Assembly (NCBI GenBank): GCA_030704615.1
Contig: CM060731.1
Coordinates: forward strand, 38,626,001 to 38,690,000
Source: Takakia lepidozioides
Taxonomy: Eukaryota; Streptophyta; Takakiopsida; Takakiales; Takakiaceae
Direction: 5' to 3'
Length of the DNA: 64,000 nt
A model generated the notes under the pieces. It did no database searches. It saw only the letters and a program-made list of their open reading frames with translations, and was not told the origin of the DNA. This document shows, piece by piece, positions 11,610 through 24,195 of the stretch (position 1 is its first letter; each line of letters opens with the position of its first letter). Both the position numbers and the translations under genes were made by a program.

Positions 11610-12333
11610 TGTCGCGGCCCTTTGCCTTGAGGGCAGGGGGTCGGGACACATGAGGGGCTGCCCCTGTGGTGGGGGGCAGCGGCAGCGATAGGTATGGGGG
11701 GCTGAAGCACCCTTGAGTGCCCAAGGCACTCAAGGAGGCGGAGGCGCTCACTAGGTGGAGCCCCGCACACCGGGTTGCGGTGGAGGTGGCTCCACAAGGG
11801 GTGGTGGTAGCTTAGTGGGACTTAGTGGGGGTGGCATAGGACTCACCATGGGGGTGGAGACCTCGAGGTGGGAGTCGTGGGGAGTCTTGGGACTCATCAC
11901 GGTCCATGGGGCCGTGGTGAGTGGGCCAAGACTCACCGCGACTCACCACCGGGAGTCGAGGGTTTTCGTGGTGGTTCGCCATAAAATGGCATGGCTGGTT
12001 ATGAAACCCCCGCGGACAGCTACAGAAGTATATATAGGGAGTAGTAACCCCGAGAACGGTGCAAGCCCGTTGGTGACCAAAAACTAGTGAGTAAGCGAGC
12101 GAGCCGGAAAGCGACCAAAGAGTGGGGAGCTGTTCCGGACTGCCATCTACCAAAGGGAATTCTCCTAGTCCCAAATAGGTGGAGGGTTTAGAGGAAGCGA
12201 AGGGGGACCGTTATGTCCCGGTGAGCAGCCGAAGCTCCAAGTTGGCCCGGCGGCCAGGTTGGGAGTCAGGCGCGCGCATCAAAGCGAGTAACTATGACTT
12301 GAAGGGGAGTTTACCGAAGTGAGGTGCGCGACA
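11610..12333 (+). repeat. LTR3 of chromovirus array
   Basis: It is 724 bp with the standard terminal inverted motif and a TATA box at 12029-12036. It is shared between copies 2 and 3. Confidence 0.9.
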
Positions 12334-12388
12334 CTTGGTATCAGAGCTTAGAGTTCAGTACGCGATCGTCCTTGGGATTGGCCTCATC

Positions 12389-13590
12389 ATGGGGTCGGGC
12401 AAGCCGAAGCGAAAGCGGAACGGCCCAAAAGATGATGATCCCGGTGAGCCCGATGGGGGCGACGTGTCACCGAGGCGGCCGTTTGAGGAAGCGATGAATG
12501 TTTCCGAAAACGAGGCCGCTCAAGAGCGGGAGGAATCCGAGGAGTCGGAGCCCGAGGAATCCTGAGAGCTCCGACAAACCAAGAGATGCCTCCCATGCCG
12601 GCAGCCTTTTGGGAAGGGTTGTTGGCGCAGTTTGGCGGGACGTTTGAAAGACGTGTTGAAGGCGGCTAATGCCACTTCCACTAAGGGCAAAGTTTAAGGT
12701 GAAGCCTAAGGAACCCGGCACCTTCGAGGGCGTTCGAAACCGGAAGGCACTCAACACCTGGCTCCTGGAGCTAGAGCAGTACTTCCGGGCGGCCAAGTTG
12801 AGTGACGAGGATCGGGTGGAAGTGGCTCCCACCTATTTGAGGGGCTATGCTCAACAATGGTGGCAGAAACGCCTTCACGACCGAGGCCCAAGCCCGGAAA
12901 CCTTGAACTGGAGTGGGTTCAAGGAATTGATGAAGAGACAGTTTGTGCCCCTCAACGCGTCCTGGCTTGCCCGGGACAAGATGAGGAATTTGAAGCAAAC
13001 AGATGACATTCGGGGGTATGTCCAGGCTTTCAATGTGCTGTTGCTCGAAGTCGCGGACATGGCAGAACCAGAAATGGTCTTCAACTTTGTGGCGGGACTG
13101 GCCCCATGGGCTAGGCGGAAGTTGGAGGAGAAGCCACCCAAGACTTTGAACGAGGCAATTGAGAGGCTGAATGTTTCTCGGATGTCCCTAGGGGTGAGAG
13201 ACAAGGCCGTACGGAGCTGAACCACAAGAAGACCCGGCGGGAAGGTGACTCCTCCGACCGGAAAAGAAGTGGGATAGGCCACGCGGCGAAATGGCACGTG
13301 GAAATCGAAGGGAGGGCCTTCACACGTCAAGGCGGCACCCGGTGCTTCGAAAGGAAAAGCGGGTGGAGCGGCTTATGGCGGACAGAAGGCGACCTTTGAT
13401 GGAGTGTGTTTCAATTGCGGGGAGCCCGGGCACATGGCCAAGAAGTGCACGAAGCCCCGGCAATTGAACATGACTCGGGCGACCACGGAGCTGTCGGAAG
13501 ATACCATCAGTCGCTTGGTGGAAGCGGTGGTCGCCAGGACTTGCAAGGTAGGCAAATTTTCTTGTGAGTTGTATCAGGAAACTGGCGCCT
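12389..13590 (+). pseudogene. gag of chromovirus copy 3
   Basis: The ATG at 12389 starts a 59-codon frame ending in TGA right after the acidic EPEES segment (12563-12565), the same premature end as in copies 1 and 2. The gag core then continues in another frame (12669-13220). It has the conserved YAQQWW and WSGFKELMK motifs typical of the Ty3/gypsy retrotransposon-gag domain. The CCHC zinc knuckle spans 13407-13448. The Lys/Gly-rich linker before the knuckle is probably RNA-binding. Two or three frame changes separate these parts. Confidence 0.82.
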
Positions 13591-16500
13591 TACGTAAAGG
13601 GAGTCAGTTATTCGTGGATGGGATAATATCCGGAAAACTGTGTCGTTGTTGGTGGACACAGGAGCGTCGCACTCCTTCATGACGCCGGCGGCGGCGCGAA
13701 AGTTGGGACTCCCGACAAGTGACGTGGGGGCCTCTATTGAGGTGCGCTCTGCCAAAGGAGAACTCAGTTGGCGACAAGGTTGGCGTTTGATGTTCCTCTT
13801 CAACTGGGGAGTTGGGAGGGACGTGAGAACTTCACTATCTGCGAGATCGATGGAGTGGATCTCATTTTGGGGATGACCTTTTTGAGCAAATCCGGAGCGG
13901 TCATAGATGGCCGCAAGAGAGTAGTCACGCTGCCATGTGGGAATGGTGGCGAGGTTTTACGAGTGTCGGAAACGCCCAAATCCGTGGGAGGGCGAATAAA
14001 CCTTCTGTCAGCAAAGGAGTGGGCCGTGGAGGAGGCACACGAGTCCCAGTTTTTGCTTTACATTAGAGAAGTGAAAGGAGAAGGCGATGGGGAGCCGAGC
14101 CCAGATTGGATCAAGGGGATTTTGGAGAAATACCAGGATGTGATGCCGGAGGATTTACCAAGCGGCTTGCCACCGCGAAGAGGAGTTGACCACAAGATTG
14201 AGGTGATACCGGGATCGGAACCGCCTGCCAAGGCGCCCTACCGGTTGAGCCACAGAGAGTTGGTCGAGCTGAAGACTCAGCTCAAGGATCTAATGTCAAA
14301 GGGGTACATCCGGCCGAGTAAGTCACCTTACGGAGCCCCGGTGCTATTGCAGACAAGAAGGATGGGACGCTGCGGATGTGTGTCGATTACAGGGCTCTGA
14401 ATAAGGTGACTATCAAAAACCGGTACCCTTTGCCAAGGATCGACGACCTCTCTTCGATCGGTTGGCAGGAGCGAAGTATTTCAGCCGGATCGACTTGCGC
14501 TCGGCTATCACCAAATTCGGGTGGCGGAAGGAGAAGGATGAGGAGAAGACCGCGTGCAGGACAAGGTATGGTTCATATGAGTTCTTGGTGATGCCTTTTG
14601 GGCTCACCAATGCACCAGCGACATTTAGCACGCTGATGAACAGCCTTTTCCAGGAGTGGTTGGATGACTTTGTGATCGTGTACATCGACGACATCTTGGT
14701 GTACTCGAAAACAAAGGAGGAGCACCTGGAGCACCTCAAAAGGGTGTTCCAAAAATTGCGGGAAGGGAAGCTGTATGCCAAAGCTTCAAAGTGCGAATTC
14801 GGGGTCACAAAAGTGGAGTTCCTGGGGCATGTGATTACACAGGATGGGATCAAAATGGATGACAGAAAGGTGAGGGCGATCTTGGACTGGGAGCCTCCGA
14901 CTTCGGTCCCGGGAGTGCGATCCTTCCTAGGACTCGCCTCCTATTACCGGAAGTATGTGAGAAATTTCGCCAAGATCGCGGGGCCGCTGTCGGACCTTCT
15001 GTGTAAATCCAAAGTCTGGGTATGGAACACATTTTGTGGCCAAGCTTTTGCTGAATTGAAGCAGCGGATGACGGAAGCTCCAGTCTTGAAAATCCCGGAG
15101 TTCGATCGTCCGTTTGAGATTCATACAGATGCATCGGACTTCGCGATTGGGGGTGTACTTATGCAAGATGGACGTCCAGGCTTACGAAAGTAAGAAACTG
15201 AATGAAGTGGAGCGACGGTGGCCGACGCACGAAAAAGAGATGAAGGCGGTGGTGCATTGCCTTGACTCTGGCGCCACTATGTTGGTTCCAACCCAGTGAA
15301 GGTGTTCACGGACAATGTCACGGTGAAGTATTTTGCCACGCAGCCCAAGTTGTCCCCAAAACAACTTAGGTGGCAAGATACTTTGGCAGTGTTCGACGTG
15401 GATATCCAGTACAAACCGGGACGGGACAATGTGGTGGCCGATGCTTTAAGTAGAAAGCAGCAGCTCTTGTTGGTGTACAAGGGCGAGACGGCGCTCCAAG
15501 GAAGATCCGGAAGGCTTGCCGGAAGGATGAGCTGGCCGTGATGCAGGACTTGAGAATGGGGGTTAAATCGCAGTTCCACTTGCAAAAAGGACTGCTCCGG
15601 TATAAGCAAAAACGTCTCTATGTGCCAAAGGGAGGGATCAGAGATAGCCTCTTGAGAGAATGCCATGATAGCCCGCTTGCGGGCCACGGCGGAGCCAAGC
15701 GCACTGCGGCACTCTTGAAGAAAGAGTATTTCTGGCCCAAACTGAGGGAGGAGGCAGAGGAGTATGTCAAGACATGCACCACATGCCAAAAAACCGGAGC
15801 GAGTACAAAAAGCAAGCGGGGCTGTTACAACCCTTGCCGATTCCAGAGGGGACTTGGGAAAGCGTCTCGATGGATTTCATGACTGCTATGCCGCTGTCAA
15901 AAGGATTCGATGCAATCATGGTGGTGGTAGATAGGTTCAGTAAAATGGCCCATTTCATCCCCACCAAGGAGACGGCAACGGCGCAGGAGACAGGGCGACT
16001 TTACTTCGCCCACGTCTTAAAGCATCATGGAGTCCCGAAGGATATTGTCTCGGACCGCGATCCAAAGTTTACGAGTAAATTTTGGAGAGCACTTTGGAAG
16101 AAGATGGGGACGAGGCTGAAGATGAGCACCGCCTTCCGACCTACGACGGACGGCCAAACGGAAAGAAAGAGTGAATTCCGTAGTGAAGCAATTCTTGCGG
16201 AATTACGTGTCGGCAGACCAATCAGACTGGATGGAACACTTAGACGCGGCAGAGTTCTGTTATAATAACACAGAACACTCCGCAACGGGAGTTTCCCCTT
16301 TTGTGTTGGTCTATGGAAAAGCACCTCTGGTGCCGACAAGTTGGGCCGCCCAGGACGTTGAGGAACGGCAGTAGCGGCGGTACTGGAAGAACGCGAGCGT
16401 TTGTTGAAGCTCGCAAAGTACAACATTGCCAAAGCTAGGAAACGGTATGAAAGGCAGGCGAATCGGAAGCGGAGGGAAGTGAAGTTTGAGGCAGGCACAG

Positions 16501-16939
16501 AGGTCTGGTTGAACATCAAGAATTTTCGACTACCTCCGGAAGTGAGTCCGAAGTTCGTACCTCCGTATGCGGGTCCCTTTCGCATTCGGAGGTTATGAAT
16601 GAGGATGTGTATGAATTGGAGCTGCCGGCAAACAGCAAGGTGCACCCAGTATTCCATGTCTCCCTTTTGAAGCCTTACTTCAAAGATGAAGCACGTCCGA
16701 ATCGGCATCAAGTGTTGCGTCCGCCACCTATGCTGTTGGATCATGAAAATGAACCCGAGTACGAGGTGGAGGCAATACTTAAGTCGAGGAGGTTCAAGAA
16801 CCGAGAAACGGAGTATCTCGTCAAATGGAAGGGCTATCATCTTGTGGAGGCATCTTGGGTGCGTGCCTCAGAAATGGGAAACGCATCCGAGGCAGTTGCA
16901 GCGTTCGAAGGGCGACCTCAAAAGCGGAAGAAGCGTTGA
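13591..16939 (+). pseudogene. pol of chromovirus copy 3: protease, RT, RNase H, integrase, chromodomain
   Basis: The protease aspartate is at 13654-13656 (VDTGAS). The frame 13768-14400 covers the protease-RT linker and RT fingers, and 14462-15193 carries the RT palm with YIDD at 14681-14692 and the start of RNase H (HTDAS near 15121). The integrase core aspartates lie at about 15872 and 16053, with the glutamate at 16161 in a DGQTE motif. The chromodomain (about 16757-16900, with LVKWKGY and a SWVRA end) is intact and is followed by a basic tail and TGA at 16937-16939. Five or six frameshifts interrupt the reading. Confidence 0.88.
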
Positions 16940-17836
16940 TGGGGACATCAACCTTGGAGCGTGGGGGAGGAAATGCATGCTTAGCCCGGTTTAGCTAGCT
17001 CAGGAATCCGATTGCAAAAACTTGTATTGTACAAAAATTTGTTAAAGGAAATGGGTTCCAAATATTGTGCGTCCTATTGTGTTTGGAATGGTGATGCATG
17101 GTGTGGTTGGCTAGTGTGTAGAATGCATGCTAGCTTACAAAAGTGGGAGAGGTAAATTGGGTTAATCGTGTGTTTGCGCAGTGCCGAAATCGGGTGACTC
17201 CCATCCAAGGGGCAAGGAAACTTGCGCCTTTTGGGAGTTCACGTGCTAGTGCGCACCTGGCGCGTGCGCGTACTATAACTGCGCTACCGAGGGGGTTGCC
17301 TTGTAGTGCGGGCTAACGCGGAAGCTACGTGCTTCCGTTCACGTACTATAATCGTGTAGCCTCGGGACGAAGTCGTAGTGCGGCTTCGGCGTGTTCCGTA
17401 CCTCAGGCCAGCATTCCAAGGCGGACCCAATTGTAGTGATTGGGGCGCACGGTTGGTTCAAGGTTATCTTCCTAGTCAAAGAGGGTTCCAGGATGAACCT
17501 TGCTCAAGGTGATGCCAAAAGCGGCATCATGAGCGATCGCAAGCAATGTTTGTTGCAGTAAGGCGATTCGATCCTCGGGGAGGATCGTTCCTTGGCCTTG
17601 AAGTAGGCCAAGAAGAGTGCACTGGGAGGAGCTGGAGAGGCTCCCCCCTTGGCCGGACTTGGAGGAAGTCGGCCGAACTAGCTAGTGGAGAGTGGAGTCA
17701 AGTGTGGGGTTTGGTTCTTTGCCATGGGACGCCATGGTACGGAAACAACTCCTTGATGTGGGCCACAACTTGGATGTTCGTTTCTACAAAATGGACAAGT
17801 CGATGAGGACATCGACTCCCTGTTGGTAGGGGTGTG
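16940..17836 (+). other. 3' non-coding region of chromovirus copy 3
   Basis: This 0.9-kb copy of the conserved tail has no supported gene. It ends with GTAGGGG-type purine-rich sequence a few bases before LTR4, the likely polypurine tract used for plus-strand priming. Confidence 0.7.
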
Positions 17837-18548
17837 TGTCGCGGCCTTTGCCTTGAGGGCAGGGTCGGGACACATGAGGGGCTGCCCCTGTGGTGGGGGC
17901 AGCGGCACGATAGGTATGGGGGGCTGAAGCCCTTGAGTGCCCAAGGCACTCAAGGAGGCGGAGGCGCTCACTAGGTGGAGCCCCGCACACCGGGTTGCGG
18001 TGGGGTGGCTCCACAAGGGGTGGTGGTAGCTTAGTGGGACTTAGTTGGGGTGGCATAGGACTCACCATGGGGTGGAGACCTCGTGGTGGGAGTCGTGGGG
18101 AGTCTTGGGACTCATCACGGTCCATTGGGGCCGCGGTGATTGGGCCAAGACTCACCGCGACTCACCACCGGGAGTCGAGGGTTTTCGTGGTGGTTCGCCA
18201 TAAAATGGCATGGCTGGTTGTGAAACCCCCGCGGACAGCTACAGAAGTATATATAGGGAGTAGTAACCCCGAGAACGGTGCAAGCCCGTTGGTGACCAAA
18301 AACTAGTGAGTAAGCGAGCGAGCCGGAAAGCGACCAAGAGTGGGGAGCTGTTCCGGACTGCCATCTACCAAAGGGAATTCTCCTAGTCCAAATGGTGGAG
18401 GTTTTAGAGAAGCGAATGGGGACCGTTATGTCCCGGTGAGTAGCCGAAACTCCAAGTTGGCCCGGCGGCCAGGTTGGGAGTCAGGCGCGCGCATCAAAGC
18501 GATTAACTATGACTTGAAGGGGAGTTTACCGAAGTGAGGTGCGCGACA
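17837..18548 (+). repeat. LTR4 of chromovirus array
   Basis: It is 712 bp with standard ends and a TATA box at 18248-18255. It is not followed by a primer site. Immediately after GCGCGACA the sequence is the middle of the element's own 3' non-coding tail. Confidence 0.9.
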
Positions 18549-19230
18549 TGGCTAGTGTGTAGAATGCATGCTAGCTTATAAAAGTGGGAGAGGTAAATTG
18601 GGTTAATCGTGTGTTTGCGTAGTGCCGAAATCGGTGACCCCCATCCAAGGGGCAAGGAAACTTGCGCCTTCTTGGGAGTTCACGTGCTAGTGCGCACCTG
18701 GCGCGTGCGCGTATTATAACTGCGCTACCGAAGGGTTGCCTTGTAGTGCGGAAATGCGGAAGCTACGTGCTTCCGTTCACGTACTATAATCGTGTAGCCT
18801 CGGGACGAAAGTCGTACTGCGGCTTCGGCGTGTTCCGTACCTCAGGCCAGCATTCCAAGGCGGACCCAATTGTAGTGATTGGCGCACGGTTGGTTCAAGG
18901 TTATCTTCCTAGTCAAAAAGGTTCAAGGACCCCTTGCTCAAGGTGCCAAAAAAGTGCATCACAAGCGGTCACAAGCAATGTTGTTGCAGTAAGGCGATTT
19001 GATCCTCGGGGAGGATCGTTCCTTGGCCTGAAGTGGGCCAAGAAGAGTGCACTGGGAAAGCTTGAGAGGCTCCACCCTTGGCGGACTTGAGGAAGTCGGC
19101 CGAACTAGCTAGGAGAGTAGAGTCAAGTGGGGGTTGGTTCTTAGCCATGGGACGCATGGTGTGGAAACAAACTCCTGATGTGGGAGCCACAACTTGCGTT
19201 CTACAAATTGACAAGTCGATGAGGACATCG
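18549..19230 (+). mobile_element. Orphan fragment of chromovirus 3' non-coding region
   Basis: About 680 bp matches 17104-17815 but sits directly after LTR4 without any gag or pol. It ends at a GACATCG block where the orientation of the following element flips. It is probably the scar of a recombination or deletion that removed a whole internal region. Confidence 0.8.
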
Positions 19231-19949
19231 TTCGCGCACCTCACTCCGGTAACTCCCCTTCAAGTCATAGTTACTCGCTTTGATGCGCGCGCCTGACTCC
19301 CAACCTGGCCGCCGGGCCAACTTGGAGCTTCGGCTGCTCACCGGGACATAACGGTCCCCTTCCTTTCCCCTAAACCCTCCACCTATTTGGGACTAGGAGA
19401 ATTCCCTTTGGTAGATGGCAGTCCGGAACAGCTCCCCACTCTTTGGTCGCTTTCCGGCTCGCTCGCTTACTCACTAGTTTTTGGTCACCAACGGGCTTGC
19501 ACCGTTCTCGGGTTACTACTCCCTATATATACTTCTGTAGCTGTCCGCGGGGGTTTCATAACCAGCCATGCCATTTTATGGCGAACCACCACGAAAACCC
19601 TCGACTCCCGGTGGTGAGTCGCGGTGAGTCTTGGCCCACTCACCGCGGCCCCAATGGACCGTGATGAGTCCCAAGACTCCCCACGACTCCCACCTCGAGG
19701 TCTCCACCCCATGGTGAGTCCTATGCCACCCCCACTAAGTCCCACTAAGCTACCACCACCCCTTGTGGAGCCACCTCCACCGCAACCCGGTGTGCGGGGC
19801 TCCACCTAGTGAGCGCCTCCGCCTCCTTGAGTGCCTTGGGCACTCAAGGGTGCTTCAGCCCCCCATACCTATCGCTGCCGCTGCCCCCACCACAGGGGCA
19901 GCCCCTCATGTGTCCCGACCCCCTGCCCTCAAGGCAAAGGGCCGCGACA
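19231..19949 (-). repeat. LTR5, 3' LTR of inverted chromovirus copy 4
   Basis: This is an inverted LTR. Its outer end is slightly damaged (TTCGCGC instead of TGTCGCGC on the plus strand), and its inner end CCGCGACA is at 19942-19949. TATA box on the minus strand at 19524-19531. Confidence 0.88.
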
Positions 19950-20853
19950 CACACCCCTACCAACAGGAGTCGATGTCCTCATCGACTTGTCCATTTTGTA
20001 GAAACGAACATCCAAGTTGTGGCGTCCCACATCAAGGAGTTTGTTTCCGTACCATGGCGTCCCATGGCAAAGAACCAAACCCCACACTTGACTCCACTCT
20101 CCACTAGCTAGTTCGGCCGACTTCCTCCAAGTCCCGGCCAAGGGTGGAGCCTCTCCAGCTCCTCCCAGTGCACTCTTCTTGGCCTACTTCAAGGCCAAGG
20201 AACGATCCTCCCCGAGGATCGAATCGCCTTACTGCAACAACATTGCTTGCGATCGCTCATGATGCCGCTTTTGGCATCACCTTGAGCAAGGGTTCACCTG
20301 GAACCCTCTTTGACTAGGAAGATAACCTTGAACCAACCGTGCGCCCCAATCACTACAATTGGGTCCGCCTTGGAATGCTGGCCTGAGGTACGGGAACACG
20401 CCGAAGCCGCACTACGACTTCGTCCCGAGGCTACACGATTATAGTACGTGAACGGAAGCACGTAGCTTCCGCGTTAGCCCGCACTACAAGGCAACCCCCT
20501 CGGTAGCGCAGTTATAGTACGCGCACGCGCCAGGTGCGCACTAGCACTTGAACTCCCAAAAAGGCGCAAGTTTCCTTGCCCCTTGGATGGGAGTCACCCG
20601 ATTTCGGCACTGCGCAAACACACGATTAACCCAATTTACCTCTCCCACTTTTGTAAGCTAGCATGCATTCTACACACCAGCCAACCACACCATGCATCAC
20701 CATTCCAAACACAATAGGACGCACAATATTTGGAACCCATTTCCTTTATCACAAATTTTTGTACAATACAAGTTTTTGCAATCGGATTCCTGAGCTAGCT
20801 AAACCGGGCTAAGCATGCATTTCCTCCCCCACGCTCCAAGGTTGATGTCCCCA
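19950..20853 (-). other. 3' non-coding region of inverted copy 4
   Basis: This is the inverted counterpart of 16940-17836. No gene is supported in it. Confidence 0.7.
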
Positions 20854-23800
20854 TCAACGCTTCTTCCGCTTTTGAGGTCGCCCTTCGAACGCTGCAACCG
20901 CCTCGGATGCGTTTCCCATTTCTGAGGCACGCACCCAAGATGCCTCCACAAGATGATAGCCCTTCCATTTGACGAGATATCTCCGTTTCTCGGTTCTTGA
21001 ACCTCCTCGACTTAAGTATTGCCTCCACCTCGTACTCGGGTTCATTTTCATGATCCAACAGCATAGGTGGCGGACGCAACACTTGCTGCCGATTCGGACG
21101 TGCTTCATCTTTGAAGTAAGGCTTCAAAAGGGAGACATGGAATACTGGGTGCACCTTGCTGTTTGCTGGCAGCTCCAATTCATACACATCCTCATTCATA
21201 ACCTCCGAATGCGAAAGGGACCCGCATACGGAGGTACGAACTTCGGACTCATTTCCGGAGGTAGTCGAAATTCTTGATGTTCAACCAGACCTCTGTGCCT
21301 GCCTCAAACTTCACTTCCCTCCGCTTCCGATTCGCCTGCCTTTCATACCGTTTCCTAGCTTTGGCAATGTTGTACTTTGCGAGCTTCAACAAACGCTCGC
21401 GTTCTTCCAGTACCGCCGCTACTGCCGGTTCCTCAACGTCCTGGGCGGCCCAACTTGTCGGCACCAGAGGTGCTTTTCCATAGACCAACACAAAGGGGAA
21501 ACTCCCGTCGCGGAGTGTTCTGTGTTATTATAACAGAACTCTGCCGCGTCTAAGTGTTCCATCCAGTCTGATTGGTCTGCCGACACGTAATTCCGCAAGA
21601 ATTGCTTCACTACGGAATTCACTCTTTCCGTTTGGCCGTCCGTCGTAGGTCGGAAGGCGGTGCTCATCTTCAGCCTCGTCCCCATCTTCTTCCAAAGTGC
21701 TCTCCAGAATTTACTCGTAAACTTTGGATCGCGGTCCGAGACAATATCCTTCGGGACTCCATGATGCTTTAAGACGTGGGCGAAGTAAAGTCGCCCTGTC
21801 TCCTGCGCAGTTGCCGTCTCCTTGGTGGGGATGAAATGGGCCATTTTACTGAACCTATCTACCACCACCATGATTGCATCGAATCCTTTTGACAGCGGCA
21901 TAGCAGTCATGAAATCCATCGAGACGCTTTCCCAAGTCCCCTCTGGAATCGGCAAGGGTTGTAACAGCCCCGCTTGCTTTTTATACTCGCTCCGGTTTTG
22001 TTGGCATGTGGTGCATGTCTTGACATACTCCTCTGCCTCCTCCCTCAGTTTGGGCCAGAAATACTCTTTCTTCAAGAGTGCCGCAGTGCGCTTGGCTCCA
22101 CCGTGGCCCGCAAGCGGGCTATCATGGCATTCTCTCAAGAGACTATCCCTGATCCCTCCCTTTGGCACATAGAGACGTTTTTGCTTATACCGGAGCAGTC
22201 CGTTTTGCAAGTGGAACTGCGATTTAACCCCCATTCTCAAGTCTGCATCACGCACTTTGCCAGCTCATCCTTCCGGCAAGCCTTCCGGATCTTCCTTTGG
22301 AGCGCCGTCTCGCCCTTGTACACCAACAAGAGCTGCTGCTTTCTACTTAAAGCATCGGCCACCACATTGTCCCGTCCCGGTTTGTACTGGATATCCACGT
22401 CGAACACTGCCAAAGTATCTTGCCACCTAAGTTGTTTTGGGGACAACTTGGGCTGCGTGGCAAAATACTTCACCGTGACATTGTCCGTGAACACCTTCAC
22501 TGGGTTGGAACCAACATAGTGGCGCCAGAGTTCAAGGCAATACCACCGCCTTCATCTCTTTTTCGTGCGTCGGCCACCGTCGCTCCACTTCATTCAGTTT
22601 CTTTCTTACTTTCGTAAGCCACTGGACGTCCATCTTGCATAAGTACACCCCCAATTGCGAAGTCCGATGCATCTGTATGAATCTCAAACGGACGATCGAA
22701 CTCCGGGATTTTTAAGACTGGAGCTTCCGTCATCCGCTGCTTCAATTCAGCAAAAGCTTGGCCACAAAATGTGTTCCATACCCAGACTTTGGATTTACAC
22801 AGAAGGTCCGACAGCGGCCCCGCGATCTTGGCGAAATTTCTCACATACTTCCGGTAATAGGAGGCGAGTCCTAGGAAGGATCGCACTCCCGGGACCGAAG
22901 TCGGAGGCTCCCAGTCCAAGATCGCCCTCACCTTTCTGTCATCCATTTTGATCCCATCCTGTGTAATCACGTGCCCCAAGAACTCCACTTTTGTGACCCC
23001 GAATTCGCACTTTGAAGCTTTGGCATACAGCTTCCCTTCTCGCAATTTTTGGAACACCCTTTTGAGGTGCTCCAGGTGCTCCTCCTTTGTTTTCGAGTAC
23101 ACCAAGATGTCGTCGATGTACACGATCACAAAGTCATCCAACCACTCCTGGAAAAGGCTGTTCATCAGCGTGCTAATGTCGCTGGTGCATTGGTGAGCCC
23201 AAAAGGCATCACCAAGAACTCATATGAACCATACCTTGTCCTGCACGCGTCTTCTCCTCATCTCCTTCCGCCACCCGAATTTGGTGATAGCCGGAGCGCA
23301 AGTCGATCCGGCTGAAATACTTCGCTCCTGCCAACCGATCGAAGAGGTCGTCGATCCTTGGCAAAGGGTACCGGTTTTTGATAGTCACCTTATTCAGAGC
23401 CCTGTAATCGACACACATCCGCAGCGTCCCATCCTTCTTGTCTGCAAATAGCACCGGGGCTCCGTAAGGTGACTTACTCGGCCGGATGTACCCCTTTGAC
23501 ATTAGATCTTTGAGCTGAGTCTTCAGCTCGACCAACTCTTTGTGGCTCAACCGGTAGGGCGCCTTGGCAGGCGGTTCCGATCCCGGTATCACCTCAATTT
23601 TGTGGTCAACTCCTCTTCGCGGTGGCAAGCCGCTTGGTAAATCCTCCGGCATCACATCCTGGTATTTCTCCAAAATCCCCTTGATCCAATCTGGGCTCGG
23701 CTCCCCATCGCCTTCTCCTTTCACTTCTCTAATGTAAAGCAAAAACTGGGACTCGTGTGTCTCCTCCACGGCCCACTCCTTTGCTGATAGAAGGTTTATT

Positions 23801-24195
23801 CGCCCTCCCACGGATTTGGGCGTTTCCGACACTCGTAAAACCTCGCCACCATTCCCACATGGCAGCGTGACTACTCTCTTGCGGCCATCTATGACCGCTC
23901 CGGATTTGCTCAAAAGGTCATTCCCAAAATGAGATCCACTCCATCGATCTCGCAGATAGTGAAGTTCTCACGTCCCTCCCAACTCCCCAGTTGAAGAGGA
24001 ACATCAAACGCCAACCTTGTCGCCAACTGAGGTTCTCCTTTGGCAGAGCGCACCTCAATAGAGGCCCCCACGTCACTTGTCGGGAGTCCCAACTTTCGCG
24101 CCGCCGCCGGCGTCATGAAGGAGTGCGACGCTCCTGTGTCCACCAACAACGACACATTAGTTCCGGATATTATCCCATCCACGAACAATAACTGA
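20854..24195 (-). pseudogene. pol of inverted chromovirus copy 4 (few frameshifts)
   Basis: Reading leftward, the order is protease (VDTGASHS) in 24188-23910 and RT in 23913-23209 then 23165-22590, the latter opening just before YIDD and running into RNase H with HTDAS. The RNase H/tether region is in 22500-22237. Integrase is in a long 278-residue frame (22255-21419) that holds the HHCC zinc-binding region, both catalytic aspartates and the DGQTER glutamate in one piece. A linker is in 21491-21249, and the chromodomain is split by one shift in 21199-20854. The integrase frame is the best preserved in the family here. Loss of a base within the chromodomain near 20985 separates its two halves. 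Confidence 0.9.

Larger units (their letters stand above)
6249..12333 (+). mobile_element. Ty3/gypsy chromovirus copy 2 (LTR2-Int2-LTR3)
   Basis: It has the same architecture as copy 1, with PBS at 6970. The internal region 6969-11609 also lacks most of the 3' non-coding segment, but with a different junction. Just before LTR3 the sequence jumps from a GCATGGTATG block directly to the LTR, consistent with a deletion between two GGTATG motifs. Coding capacity is broken. Confidence 0.88.
11610..18548 (+). mobile_element. Ty3/gypsy chromovirus copy 3 (LTR3-Int3-LTR4), full-length structure
   Basis: This is the only complete-length direct copy, about 6.9 kb: LTR, PBS at 12336, gag, pol, chromodomain, the 0.9-kb 3' non-coding tail and LTR4. 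It has fewer breaks than copies 1 and 2. Its pol polymorphisms group with the inverted copy 4, while its gag stop groups with copies 1 and 2, so it is a mosaic. Confidence 0.9.
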
